Positions 8,169 to 18,800 of a DNA stretch of 48,665 bases are shown here, in pieces. The stretch comes from Bacteroidales bacterium UBA5197. GTDB taxonomy: Bacteria; Bacteroidota; Bacteroidia; Bacteroidales; Lentimicrobiaceae. The notes beneath the pieces are model-generated. The model ran no database searches, had not been told where the DNA came from, and saw only the letters and a program-made list of their open reading frames with translations. Within the stretch, counting starts at the first letter, position 1. Every line of letters begins with the position of its first letter. The position numbers and the translations under genes are program-made. Location of the stretch: contig DHVX01000004.1 in the NCBI GenBank assembly GCA_002412885.1, positions 1 to 48,665 of the forward strand. Direction: 5' to 3'.

Positions 8169-11100
8169 ATGAAAACCATTTCCAGCTTTAAAAACTCAAT
8201 CGGCAGTTTGATGCTGTTTTGTGTTTTATACCTTGCTGTCACAGACACGGCATTTTCTCAGAAAATTGAAATCGAACCATCTAATGACCAGATTCTTAGA
8301 ATAGATATCACGAAAATAGATGGTTTGTTTGTCAGGACGTGGTTATACCATGAACTTAAGCAGAACAGTAGCCTGATTGATATAAAAATGGAAGAGAATC
8401 TGCTTTTGGTTTGGTCCAAAGCCGATAAAATGAGCATTTCTGAAGTTCAGTCGTTGGTTAATAAAATCTATGCCAAAGTAATTGAACAGGATCAACTTTA
8501 TGATAAGGAAGTTAAAGGTTCATTAATGGCTGGTTGTTACGATATATACGGTGACCTCCTTGCAGATCAAATGATGGGTGTTTCAGCAACCTTAACCGCC
8601 GCTGATTCCTGTCACAAATCTATGCCTTTTTGCACGGGTACAATTTATTCATTTCCTGCAGGTGTAAATACCGGAAATGCACAATCAGGGCCTAATTATG
8701 GCTGCCTCAGCTCCAGACCAAATCCGGTTTGGTATCACATGAAGATTGAAAACCCCGGCAATATCACCATCAGAATGGAAGGTGTTAGAGTTAACGGACA
8801 ATCATTGGATATTGATTTTGCTCTTTGGGGTCCTTATGCAAATCCGGTAACTCCCTGTACAAGTCAGTTAACTGCCAATTGTCAGGGTAGTGGCTGTCCT
8901 AATAATACTAATAATCCCAACTTTTATCCTTCCGGCAACCTCCACGATTGTAGTTATTCTGGTTCTGGTGTTGAGCATGCTCATATCGTTAACGGACAAA
9001 CCGGACAATATTTTATCTTATTGATCACTAATTATGCTAATGCTCCCGGCAACATTACTTTTCAGCAAACCGGCGGTACCGGAACCACCGACTGTACCAT
9101 TCTGCCTCCGCCTGCAACCAGCAATTCCCCGGTATGTATTGGTGGAAACATTCAGTTGAATGCTGCCAATGTACCAGGTGCTTCTTATCAGTGGAGTGGT
9201 CCGGGAGGTTTTATCAGCAATCAGCAAAACCCGTTGATTACTGGAGTTACCGCTGCAAACGCCGGCATCTACACTCTTACTATTACCTATAACGGCATAA
9301 CAAGTGAGCCTACCAATACGGAGGTATTTGTTTATCCTCCGCCAACAGCTACCATTTCAGGAACCACCAGCATTTGTGAAGGTGATTCTGCACTAATTAC
9401 CATAGCCGCAACCAGTGTCGGGCCCTTCAGGGTAACCATGACCAACGGATTGGGCGGTATTCCGCAGGTTATTAATTTCTGGCAAGCCACACATACCTTC
9501 TGGGTGTATCCAACGGCAACATCCACCTATACGCTCACATCAGTTTCAAACAATGCCTGTTCCGGAACAACATCCGGGCAAGCTGTAGTTACTGTCAGAC
9601 AAAAACCAGTTCCTGATTTTTCAAGCGCAAACCGGTGTACACAGCAGCAAACACAGTTTACCGATAATTCAAGCGTTCCGGTGGGTGGCATTTCTTCCTG
9701 GAACTGGGACTTTGGAGATGGAGGAAGTTCAAATCTGCAAAACCCCTCACACATATATACATCGTCGGGCATGTATAATGTTAACCTTGTTGTTGCCGGA
9801 AACAATGGATGTGAAAACTCCACTGTCAAAGTTGTTGCCATTTCACCAACGCCGCAAACAACTGCAGGTCCTGATAAAACAATTCCATACGGAACCAACA
9901 CACAACTCAATGGAGCAGTTACAGGTGGTTCGGGAACACATACCTATCAGTGGCAACCAGCCGATAAGGTTGTAAATGCACTTATCCCAAATCCCAATAC
10001 AGTTCTACTTGCAGCCACTACCGATTTTACCCTGACTGCAACCGATAGCGGCAACGGATGTATTTCATCTGATCAGGTTACAGTAAACATTACCGGAGGC
10101 CCGCTGGCCGGACTTATTCAGGTTGCCCAACCCGAAATTTGTATTGGAGGCAGTACATTGCTCAATGCGCAAATTTCAGGAGGCTCATCAAATTATACTT
10201 ATACCTGGACCTCAAATCCTCCGGGTTTCACATCAAGTCTTGAAGATGTAACTGTAAATCCTACCGTTACCACAACCTATTTCTTGTCAGTCTTTGATGG
10301 ATTTAACACCATTCAGGCGCAAACACAGGTAATTGTAAATCCATTACCAGTTCCCAATGCAGGTGCTGATCAAACCATCCCACACGGCACCAGTACTGTA
10401 CTTACTTCACAGGTAACAGGTGGCACCGCGCCTTACGCTTACCTCTGGAGCCCTGCTTCAATGGTTGTTGCGCCAACAATGCATGTTACTCCAACTACCA
10501 ATCTGTATTCTTCACAGAGTTTTGACATGCGGGTAACCGACAGCAAAGGCTGTATCTCAACTGGTCAGACTGTGGTAACCATTTCCGGAGGTCCGCTTCA
10601 GGTGAATCCGGTAGCAGTGCAACCCATCATTTGCCGCAATGAGTCAACAATAATCAGAGCAATACCTGGCGGTGGTTCAAACGAATATGTATCTTATTCA
10701 TGGACTTCAGTGCCTGCCGGATTTACATCTACAGCCTCTGAGCCAACAGTCTCACCTTTGATCACTACCGTTTATAAAGTAATTGTAAATGACGGATATA
10801 ATACTGTTGAAGGAGAAACTACAGTAACCGTTAATCAGCTTCCCGTTATCAATCTTGTGCCGGTTGATCCTAAAGTTCAGCCCATCAGCGCAACCGAAAT
10901 AGGTGTCTGTGTTTTTGATACCGTAACCATTGATGCCGGAAACGCCGGTGCAAACTATCTATGGAGCAATGGTGCCAGTACTCAGAGCATTGATGTGTTG
11001 TCGTCGGGTATCAGTTTTGATATGAGGGAATATTCGGTGATTGTCACGAATCAGAATACCGGTTGTGTAAATAGTTCAAATATTACGATTTATTTTACAT

Positions 11101-11390
11101 TTTCCAACTGCAGTTACGGCATTTCAGAAATGGAATCTGATAACAGGCTTGTTGTATTTCCCAATCCTTCCGCTGACGGAACATTCAACTACACCATTAC
11201 CAGTCTGAAGGGCGAAACCCTTATAGAGGTGTTCACCATTGATGGCCGTAAAGTGATGGAGGAGCAACTGATGCTGCTGCCCGGACAAAGCAAAACTGCT
11301 GCATTTAACCTGAACAGAACTTCCGGTATTTATCTGCTGAAGCTCACAAACAAGGATGCCGTAATAATGAAACGACTCATTAACCAATAA
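8169..11390 (+). CDS. Large T9SS-exported surface protein with PKD/Ig-like repeats, type A sorting domain, 1073 aa
   Basis: A signal peptide covers about residues 1-31 (ending TAFSQ). Next come a short alpha/beta region, then a disulfide-rich jelly-roll-like domain at about 150-307 (CHKSMPFCTG, PVWYHMKIENPG, DIDFALWGPY, GQYFILLITNY), an Ig-like domain, and a PKD domain at about 485-560 (SWNWDFGDGG). Several related beta-repeats follow, each opening like AGADQTIPHGTST or AGPDKTIPYGTNT. The last 80 residues are a type A T9SS sorting domain (VVFPNPSADGTFNY, then GIYLLKLTNKD), so the protein should be secreted across the outer membrane and anchored or released there. I chose ATG 8169 over an upstream TTG because it starts the signal peptide. 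Its C-terminal 170 residues closely match those of the protein at 15827. No enzymatic domain is seen, so adhesion or structure is likely. Confidence 0.9.
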   Translation: MKTISSFKNSIGSLMLFCVLYLAVTDTAFSQKIEIEPSNDQILRIDITKIDGLFVRTWLYHELKQNSSLIDIKMEENLLLVWSKADKMSISEVQSLVNKIYAKVIEQDQLYDKEVKGSLMAGCYDIYGDLLADQMMGVSATLTAADSCHKSMPFCTGTIYSFPAGVNTGNAQSGPNYGCLSSRPNPVWYHMKIENPGNITIRMEGVRVNGQSLDIDFALWGPYANPVTPCTSQLTANCQGSGCPNNTNNPNFYPSGNLHDCSYSGSGVEHAHIVNGQTGQYFILLITNYANAPGNITFQQTGGTGTTDCTILPPPATSNSPVCIGGNIQLNAANVPGASYQWSGPGGFISNQQNPLITGVTAANAGIYTLTITYNGITSEPTNTEVFVYPPPTATISGTTSICEGDSALITIAATSVGPFRVTMTNGLGGIPQVINFWQATHTFWVYPTATSTYTLTSVSNNACSGTTSGQAVVTVRQKPVPDFSSANRCTQQQTQFTDNSSVPVGGISSWNWDFGDGGSSNLQNPSHIYTSSGMYNVNLVVAGNNGCENSTVKVVAISPTPQTTAGPDKTIPYGTNTQLNGAVTGGSGTHTYQWQPADKVVNALIPNPNTVLLAATTDFTLTATDSGNGCISSDQVTVNITGGPLAGLIQVAQPEICIGGSTLLNAQISGGSSNYTYTWTSNPPGFTSSLEDVTVNPTVTTTYFLSVFDGFNTIQAQTQVIVNPLPVPNAGADQTIPHGTSTVLTSQVTGGTAPYAYLWSPASMVVAPTMHVTPTTNLYSSQSFDMRVTDSKGCISTGQTVVTISGGPLQVNPVAVQPIICRNESTIIRAIPGGGSNEYVSYSWTSVPAGFTSTASEPTVSPLITTVYKVIVNDGYNTVEGETTVTVNQLPVINLVPVDPKVQPISATEIGVCVFDTVTIDAGNAGANYLWSNGASTQSIDVLSSGISFDMREYSVIVTNQNTGCVNSSNITIYFTFSNCSYGISEMESDNRLVVFPNPSADGTFNYTITSLKGETLIEVFTIDGRKVMEEQLMLLPGQSKTAAFNLNRTSGIYLLKLTNKDAVIMKRLINQ

Positions 11391-11462
11391 TAAACCATAA
11401 ACTGTTGGCGGCTTCATTGAGTGCCAGATCAATCCATTAACAGTAAATACCAGACTGAATTG

Positions 11463-13373
11463 ATGAAAAAACAAACGGCATTTGCCCTATTGTTCTTGTT
11501 AAGCCTGAGCTTACCGCTTCTGGCGCAGGTTAACCGCTGCTCTTATGTTATACCGCGGCATACCGATAATTGGTTGTTCTATTCCAATATCGGACTTAGG
11601 TTTACCGATGCTGCAGTAGCTGTAAATCCTTCTCCGGGAAGCAATCTTCCCAACGGAACCGGAGTCAGCAATTATTCTGATGCTGATGGAAATCTGAAAC
11701 TTTATACCGATGGTATCTTCGTGTATAATGGGGCTCATGAACGTATTAATTTCGGACCCAATCTTGAGGGTGATGTCGGAGCTCCTTCACTGATTGTACC
11801 CAATCCTTCTGCACCTCAAATACTTTATATTTTTACAACAGATATAATTACCAATCTGGGAACAAGTGGTTTCAATTATTCAAAGGCTGACCTTACCCAG
11901 TTATCTGGTGTTGGAGCAGTTGGTGAACGTAACATTAATCTGCTTTCGCAATCTGCACAGATGGTTTCCGGGGTCAAAACAGCTGATGAGTCAGGTTATT
12001 GGGTAGTAACGCGAGGACTTGATAACAATAATTTTTATTCTTACAAGGTAACTGCATCAGGTGTTGAAACCACACCTGTAACAAGCACTGGCATGGGAAC
12101 TGCACTGAGCAGTGACTTCAGGCTTGGTGAAGCAATAGGATCAATGAAAATATCCCCCAAAGGCGATCGTATTGCATATGCATCGCTGGGAAAGGGAATT
12201 ATTGAATTGTTTGATTTTGACAATGGAACCGGTGTAGTCAGCAATCCTCTAACGATCAATCCGGTTATACATGTGCCTCTTGCAGGTCCATATTACATAG
12301 AGTTCTCTCCTGATGGAACAAAACTCTATGTTACAATTTATCGTTTTCTTAACGGCCCGGTAAACAATAGATTATATCAGTATGATTTGGCCAATGGCAT
12401 GGCAATGACACTGCTGAATGATACTCCTTTGATGAACAACCCTACTGCTTTGCAACTGGGACGAGATGGGAAAATTTACGTTACCCGGCCTAATAGTCAG
12501 GAAATCGGGGTAATTGGTTCACCAAACCGTTTCGGATTAAATTGCAATTACTCCGAGAATCATATTACAATTCCAAGTACCAACACCCGTCGCAACGGCT
12601 TGCCAAATTTTGTGCAGAGTTTCTTTGATATCCCTCATTTCGATTACGATACCAAATGTGATGGAGATGTAACCGAGTTTTGGTTGCACAATCCAACATA
12701 CAGCGATGGTACCACCACCTGGGACTTTGGCGATGCCGGCAACACAACACCTGGAACAGGCATAAATCCTACGCATCAGTTCAGTGGCCCTGGAGTGTAT
12801 AATGTCACGGTAACCGAAAGATGGAACGGAGAATCTTTCACCACAACGCTTCAGGTTATCATTAATCAACTCCCACCCAAAAGCTTTGAAGCCAAAGGTG
12901 ACAGCATGTATCTTTTTCCCGGATCAAGAATACCACTTGATGGCGGGCAGGGAATGTTTTCCTACTATTGGCAGGACGGCAGCAACAATCAGTATTTTGA
13001 TGTTGATTCACCAGGTTTGATTGTGGTTGAGTATGAAGATATGAATTGCTGCCGTAATTCTGACAGCCTTAAGGTTATAGCCCTCGATATCAGTTTGCCC
13101 AATGCATTTACACCCGATGGAAACGGAATAAATGACTATTTCAAAGCACTGGGGCCAAGCGATGGAATAGAAGATTTTACCCTTGCTATATATAACCGTT
13201 GGGGACAACGCATATGGGAAGCCAAAAACTTTGCCGATAAATGGGATGGAACACTCAATGGGCAGAAACTTCCGGCTGGGGTTTATGCCTGGTACCTTAC
13301 TTTTAATGTGATAGGAAATATTTCCTCAATTGGAAAAGTGAAATACAAAGGAAGTGTAACACTGCTCAGGTAA
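11463..13373 (+). CDS. T9SS-exported surface protein with propeller-like domain, PKD and type B (CHU_C) sorting domain, 636 aa
   Basis: The signal peptide MKKQTAFALLFLLSLSLPLL ends at LAQ, which fixes the start at ATG 11463 rather than the GTG at 11421. Residues about 30-400 form a repeated beta-rich, beta-propeller-like domain (ADESGYWVVTRGLDNNNFYS, KISPKGDRIAYAS, IEFSPDGTKLYVTIY, LQLGRDGKIYV). The same domain recurs at the N-terminus of the protein at 15827. A PKD domain follows at about 410-466 (TTTWDFGDAGN). The end (LPNAFTPDGNGINDYF, then IYNRWGQRIWEA and KLPAGVYAWYL) is the gliding-motility-associated CHU_C type B sorting domain. It lies 72 nt after the previous gene in the same direction and before a strong terminator, so the two probably share a transcript. 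Its ligand is unknown. Confidence 0.9.
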   Translation: MKKQTAFALLFLLSLSLPLLAQVNRCSYVIPRHTDNWLFYSNIGLRFTDAAVAVNPSPGSNLPNGTGVSNYSDADGNLKLYTDGIFVYNGAHERINFGPNLEGDVGAPSLIVPNPSAPQILYIFTTDIITNLGTSGFNYSKADLTQLSGVGAVGERNINLLSQSAQMVSGVKTADESGYWVVTRGLDNNNFYSYKVTASGVETTPVTSTGMGTALSSDFRLGEAIGSMKISPKGDRIAYASLGKGIIELFDFDNGTGVVSNPLTINPVIHVPLAGPYYIEFSPDGTKLYVTIYRFLNGPVNNRLYQYDLANGMAMTLLNDTPLMNNPTALQLGRDGKIYVTRPNSQEIGVIGSPNRFGLNCNYSENHITIPSTNTRRNGLPNFVQSFFDIPHFDYDTKCDGDVTEFWLHNPTYSDGTTTWDFGDAGNTTPGTGINPTHQFSGPGVYNVTVTERWNGESFTTTLQVIINQLPPKSFEAKGDSMYLFPGSRIPLDGGQGMFSYYWQDGSNNQYFDVDSPGLIVVEYEDMNCCRNSDSLKVIALDISLPNAFTPDGNGINDYFKALGPSDGIEDFTLAIYNRWGQRIWEAKNFADKWDGTLNGQKLPAGVYAWYLTFNVIGNISSIGKVKYKGSVTLLR

Positions 13374-13399
13374 AACAATTTACTTGAAAAAGAAGTCAG

Positions 13400-13424
13400 A
13401 AGCCGGGTAATTCCGGCTTTTTTT
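13400..13424 (+). terminator. Intrinsic terminator after the surface-protein pair
   Basis: Stem aagccgg / ccggctt (13400-13406 and 13413-13419) with a 6-nt loop and a seven-T tail. It starts 27 nt after the stop codon. Confidence 0.87.
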
Positions 13425-13829
13425 ATGATAAAAAAACACAATAACTTACTCAGATTTTTTTTACCCCCCTCTTATCACCCTTTCGGAAAAGGGGGACGAT
13501 ACGTCTGTGTTTATCAGATGCTTGTTGAATGTGATATTGTCGTTTGCAGTAGTCCTGTTTGCAGGTATTCTATCAAATGATGATCAAAGTAAAAATCAAC
13601 CTTACTCACTCTTATTAACCTTAGTAACACAACTGACTCCCAAAGATTGTTGAACCTTATTTCTTGTTCAGAACCTTATCTGGCAAAACACTTTTCATAT
13701 AAAGAAAAATAAGGTTAGAAAGAATTATTAAGGTTGGCCCCGCTCATATTTCAGATCGTGAAATCTTGTGCTGTTTTTTTTATCCCACTCTGAGGGTGAA
13801 TGAAAGGTATCAATACCATATCTTCTTAT
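13425..13829. other. Intergenic stretch containing a dispersed repeat
   Basis: It has no gene. It holds a poly-pyrimidine stretch around 13452-13473, the heptamer-array repeat described separately, and the 3' side of the minus-strand surface protein. Confidence 0.55.
13572..13736 (+). repeat. Heptamer-array repeat, copy 1 (165 nt)
   Basis: It contains six AACCTTA heptamers: direct copies at 13598, 13617, 13653 and 13672 and inverted copies at 13710 and 13729. Each pair is spaced exactly 19 nt start to start. A second copy in the opposite orientation, with the same order and spacing, lies at 24417-24611. The sequence between heptamers is conserved too (for example cactctta and ttagtaac), so this is a true repeat and not a chance motif. 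Confidence 0.8.
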
Positions 13830-15434
13830 TTAAAGTACGATTAGCTTCTTAACATATGCCTTGTTATTGACGGTCGCTTTCATAATGTATATGCCACTGG
13901 CTAAAAAGGATACATTTATTTCAGCATGATTGTCATTTATATTGTACGAATTAATCAATCCCAACGGGCTGAATAAATACAACCTGTCAATCATTTGATT
14001 TGACCTGATAATCAACTTGCCATTGGTGAGCTCAGTGTGAATTGTATGATCAGAATAATTTTCAGGCACCCCAAGTGGTACACTGCCAATATTAGAATAG
14101 ATATTTGCAGGATTATTTCTTGATGAATTACATGCAGAATTCATTTTTAAACTGACGATGTAATCATTAACATTAGAAGGAGGATTGATGTCAGAATAAG
14201 ATGTTACACTTGCAGGAACAGAATCAATAAGCTGAAAGTTGCCCCCGCTCTCTCTTCGATGAATGTAATAAGTGTTGTATGAAATTCCTAAATAGGGCGT
14301 CCAGATTAAATTAATTGCGTTGAGGCCCTGATTGATACTCAGATGAATAGTTTTATGAGTTTCACTCATTATTTCTGAACCACAAGTGTCAATAGTTGAA
14401 AGGCCATAAACATATGCCCGCTGAAGCGAATTGGCATTTATATCGGTGAAATTGAGATTCCCTGCATCTACTTCACCAATTATTTCCATTGCACCATTAG
14501 TTGCTTCACGGAATATTTTATATCCGGAAACGGCAAACGGATCAGATTCTTCCCATAAAACCTTGATCAATCCGGTAATTGGGTCAACAGTAACAGCACA
14601 AATTTGCTCCTGATATGAAAAATGCTCAAGTGATACTGAATTGAGCATTTCTGCCGTGCACCCACTTAACGTATTGTATGCAATCACATAATAATCGCCG
14701 GTCAAATTAATATAACCAAATGACAAAGGTGTGCCTGTACCATTCATCTCCACATCAACAGGATGTAACGTGTATTTAACTCCTTCAGTTGATCCTGATA
14801 ATTTTATTTCTTTTCCATTGCTTGATGGACAAAACGTTCCGCCTCCTGAAACTGCATATATATCCTGGTCTTCAATTTCAATAAAAATTGAATCTCTTTC
14901 TACCTCCAACCCGTTTGTTACTTCACAAATGTACCAGGTGTTATCGGTTGGCATAATATATATTATTTCGTCATCGCTTGAAAATCCCTCAGGATAACTA
15001 CTCCATTGATATGAATTAACATTGCACCCTCCGGCGACAACCGGATAGAGAAGGATATACTCTCCTTTGCAGATAACATCAAGCGTATCTATAAATCTAA
15101 CATTTAACGGCTCGCTGATCCAAATATTTACTTCACTGATAACATAGATATAACCATCGTTGACATACACCTCGTATTTTGTATTCCCGAGAGGAGTAAC
15201 TGTAATACTCTGTAAATTTTCCTGCCCAACAAGTGATGGATCGTGCGGAGAAGATACCCATGTATAAGTATAAACCCCGGTTCCACCCGTAGCAATGACA
15301 TTAAGCGTTACTGAATTCCCAGGGCAGATTAAGGTTTCATCAGTTTGAATTTCACTACGTAAATCAAAAATCTGGCCTTTGGTTGTGCTAAATCCAACCA
15401 ACATGATTACAATCAACGAATACAGAAGCTTCAT
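13830..15434 (-). CDS. T9SS-exported protein with Ig-like and fibronectin-III-like domains, type A sorting domain, 534 aa
   Basis: A signal peptide covers residues 1-20 (MKLLYSLIVIMLVGFSTTKG). The first 200 residues contain two Ig/PKD-like beta-sandwiches: ICPGNSVTLNVIATGGTGVY and YTWVSSP, then ICKGEYILLYPVVAGGC. The middle, at about 275-460, has two fibronectin-III-like modules (SGYKIFREATNGAMEIIGEV, then YYIHRRESGGNFQLIDSV), an arrangement common in T9SS cargo. The last 75 residues (GKLIIRSNQMIDRLYLFSPLG, ASGIYIMKATVNNKAYVKKL) fit a type A sorting domain, though the usual PNP motif is replaced by a more divergent opening. It is transcribed opposite to its neighbours and separated from them by repeat-bearing gaps, so it is probably monocistronic. 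No catalytic motif is seen. Confidence 0.87.
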   Translation of the reverse strand: MKLLYSLIVIMLVGFSTTKGQIFDLRSEIQTDETLICPGNSVTLNVIATGGTGVYTYTWVSSPHDPSLVGQENLQSITVTPLGNTKYEVYVNDGYIYVISEVNIWISEPLNVRFIDTLDVICKGEYILLYPVVAGGCNVNSYQWSSYPEGFSSDDEIIYIMPTDNTWYICEVTNGLEVERDSIFIEIEDQDIYAVSGGGTFCPSSNGKEIKLSGSTEGVKYTLHPVDVEMNGTGTPLSFGYINLTGDYYVIAYNTLSGCTAEMLNSVSLEHFSYQEQICAVTVDPITGLIKVLWEESDPFAVSGYKIFREATNGAMEIIGEVDAGNLNFTDINANSLQRAYVYGLSTIDTCGSEIMSETHKTIHLSINQGLNAINLIWTPYLGISYNTYYIHRRESGGNFQLIDSVPASVTSYSDINPPSNVNDYIVSLKMNSACNSSRNNPANIYSNIGSVPLGVPENYSDHTIHTELTNGKLIIRSNQMIDRLYLFSPLGLINSYNINDNHAEINVSFLASGIYIMKATVNNKAYVKKLIVL

Positions 15435-15826
15435 AAGATGTTTTATTTTGGGGCTAATTTACAATTATTAATTGCTTCAATTGAAAAACTTGATTAAAAA
15501 TAGTGCAGCGTTTATACTGGTTTAATAGCCCTTTGTAGATGCTTTAGGAATTCTGCGCACCAGGTTGCTTTTCAGGACATTGAGGTTTCTGATTCACGCC
15601 TCTTTGTTCGAAGGGAAGGTTGGGGAGGGTAAAAGAAATGGTTGATAGTATCAATAAAACAACCTTTCTCAAAATTCAAAGCATTTGCACGAACAATTTT
15701 TCCTCCTGTTATAAATGTTCCAACCCCAAAGAAAATTTTCTTCAACACATAAATTTCGAAGTATTCAAAAAAATACCTATTTTTGTGAATGAGAGGCGAA
15801 TAACAAACTTATTATCTGCAAAAAAA
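15435..15826. other. Divergent intergenic region between two surface-protein genes
   Basis: An open frame in phase with the next gene begins at 15620. Its composition, lack of family resemblance and position upstream of a clean signal peptide argue that it is leader or intergenic DNA. The right part carries a good promoter element. Confidence 0.55.
15778..15785 (+). promoter_or_regulatory. Promoter element TATTTTTG for the 1046-aa surface protein
   Basis: It matches TAnnTTTG and lies 41 nt before the ATG at 15827. A TTTC box, a near match to the -33 TTTG, sits at 15754-15757, 20 nt upstream. It predicts a leader of about 35 nt and supports the start chosen for the gene. Confidence 0.5.
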
Positions 15827-18800
15827 ATGTTGAAAAAATCAATTTTGATCCTTGCATTGCTTACCTCAGTTTTGTTGGTGAATGCTCAGAAACAGGCCAA
15901 TTTTTGGTATTTTGGACAGAACGCAGGACTCAACTTCAGTCTGGGACCACCTGCAGCTTTGACCAATGGAGCCCTGAACACCGGCGAAGGTTGCTCTTCA
16001 ATCTCTACAGCAGCAGGAGCTCTCGAATTTTATACCGACGGACGTTTTGTTTTTAACAAAAATCACACACAGATGCCAAATGGTGCTGGTCTGACAGGAC
16101 ACTCCTCAAGCACTCAGTCTGGTATTATTGTCCCTAAGCCGGGAAGTTCAACCGAATATTATATCTTTACGGTTGATGCTGCTGATAATGGTCTGGCCAA
16201 TGGACTTTGTTATACAAAAGTAGATATGACTTTAAATGGTGGACTCGGCGATGTAGTTACCACCGAAAAAAATATATCCCTTGTCCCGCTGGCCTGCGAA
16301 AAGGTTACTGCTGTCGGGCATGGTGATGGGCAGACTTTCTGGGTAATCACAAAAAAATGGGGAAATGCAGATTTTTACGCCTATCGTATCACTTATGACG
16401 GTGTGAATACTACACCGGTTATCAGCACTACAGGTCCGCCTCTTACAGGTAGTATAGCACAAGCTTCAAAAGGTTATCTGAAGGTATCGCCTGACGGAAC
16501 CAAGATCGCTGCAGCAAATAATACGGCATTTACTGTCGGCATTTATGACTTTGACAACTTTACAGGAATAGTTTCCCATCTGGTAACAGATAATAGCTAC
16601 ACCAATCCCGGTGGAATGGATCCGGGCGGACCTTATGGCGTAGAATTTTCTCCAAACAGCAAACGGCTTTACATTGGCGAATGGAAGGCTAATCGCCGGA
16701 TATCACAGTATGATCTTTCCTCAGGTGACCCGACAGCGATTCTGGCATCTAAGGAAGTTGTGGCAACTGTTGGACAGGGTGCTGATCCCATCGGAGCTCT
16801 GCAGCTCGGACCTGACAACCGCCTTTACATTGCCCGCCAGGGTTCAACTTATCTTTCCAGAATAAATCAACCAAATGTTCTGGGTACTTTCTGCGGATTT
16901 CAGGAAAATGCAGTTAGTTTAGCTGGCAGACAATGCCGGTACGGGCTTCCGCCTTTTATTCAGTCTTTCTTTTACCTTACAGCAGATTTTTACTGGGATG
17001 AGCCTGCTTGCCTTGGCACAACAACTCAGTTTTATACCAGCGCTTCTGATAACCCCGATTCGGTAAAATGGACTTTCCCTAACGGAACAAATTCTACATT
17101 ACTGAACCCTACCTATTTGTTTCCTTCCCCAGGATTGTATGGTGTGAATCTGTTGGTTTACATTTACGGCCAATCGAAAAGTGTCAGCCGGTTTGTCCGG
17201 ATCAACCCCAGCACCGAAGTATTTATCGGAAACGATTCTACCATTTGCGCCAGTGAAGCTTTTTACCTGGATGCCGGTGTGCATAGTTCTTATTTCTGGC
17301 AGGACAGTACTACTTCGCAGACCATTCTTGGTGATACTACCGGGTGGTACAGCTGCCTGGTTGCCAATGAATGGGGTTGTACGGCCATCGATTCTCTTTA
17401 TCTTACTGTAAATCCAAATCCTGAAATAAGTGCAGGTCCCGAACAATCAATACCGGAGGGAACAGCTGCAACCCTTCAAGGTGCTGTTAGCGGCGGCTCC
17501 GGGAGTTATACCTATCAATGGGAACCGGCTGCACTGCTGATAAACCCAAACGTTTTACAGCCTGTTACTGTGCTCATGACGACAACAACACTGTTTACGC
17601 TAACAGTAACTGACAATCAGACCGGTTGCGTGAGCGAAGATGAAGTGCTGATTACAGTTGTGGGAGGAGTTCTCTCATGCACTACCGGTGCAAGCCCGGG
17701 CTCTGTATGCAGAGGAGGGCAAAGTACGCTAAATGTTACAGCTTATGGAGGCACTGGTCAGTTCACCTATTTGTGGTCATCCAATCCTCCCGGTTTTTCT
17801 TCGCAGATTGCCAATCCGGTGGTTGCTCCCACCCAGACAACAACTTACACCGTTATGGTGAATGATGGCGAAAACATGGTAAGCAGCAATGTTACTGTGA
17901 CTGTTATAGCGCTTCCCGTGCCCAATGCCGGCCCTGATCAGGTTATTACTTACGGAACCCCAACCACTTTGCAAGGCAGCGTTACTCAGGGTTCGGGATT
18001 TTATGCTTACCAGTGGGCACCTGCCGATAAACTGAATTATGCAAATATTGCAAGCCCTGCAACGGTAAATCTCTATGAGTCTGTGCTGTTCAGCCTTAAT
18101 GTTACCGATATTTGGACAGGTTGTGTGAATGAACAGGCTGATTTCGTTTCTATTACACTCGATGGAGATGCTTTGAATGCCAGCCCAAATGCACAGCCCG
18201 GCACCGTTTGTTCTGGTCAGACGGTACAGTTGTTCTCAGTAGCCGGTGGTGGTACTCAGAATTATACATATTCCTGGACTTCCAATCCTCCGGGCTTCAC
18301 TTCAAATGTCGCTCAGCCTGAAGCAACGCCTTTAATTACGACTGTTTATACCGTGGTTGTTAATGACGGATTCAATTCTGCAACCGGACAAGTTACTGTT
18401 ACAGTTAATCAATTGCCACTGATTAGTCTTTTGCCGGTTAACAACCCTGAAGTTCAGATTATCAGTCCTACCGAAATAGGTGTCTGTGTTTTTGATACTG
18501 TTACGCTTAATGCAGGAAATCCAGGTGCAAGCTATTTGTGGAGCAACGGATCAATAGAGCAGTCGATTGACGTATTGTCTTCGGGCATAAGTTTCGATAT
18601 GAGGGAATATTCGGTACGTGTGCAAAATCAGATTACCGGTTGTGTAAATACATCAGAGATTACAATCTATTTCACATTTTCCAATTGCAGCTATGGCATT
18701 TCAGAAATGGAATCCGACAACAGGCTTGTGGTTTTTCCCAATCCATCATCTGACGGCACGTTTAATTACACCATCACCGGTTTGAAAGGCGAAACACTGC

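Noticed and set aside
15620..15826. In-frame 69-residue N-terminal extension of the 1046-aa surface protein
   Set aside because: A clean signal peptide begins at 15827 and a promoter element lies at 15778-15785, inside the extension.
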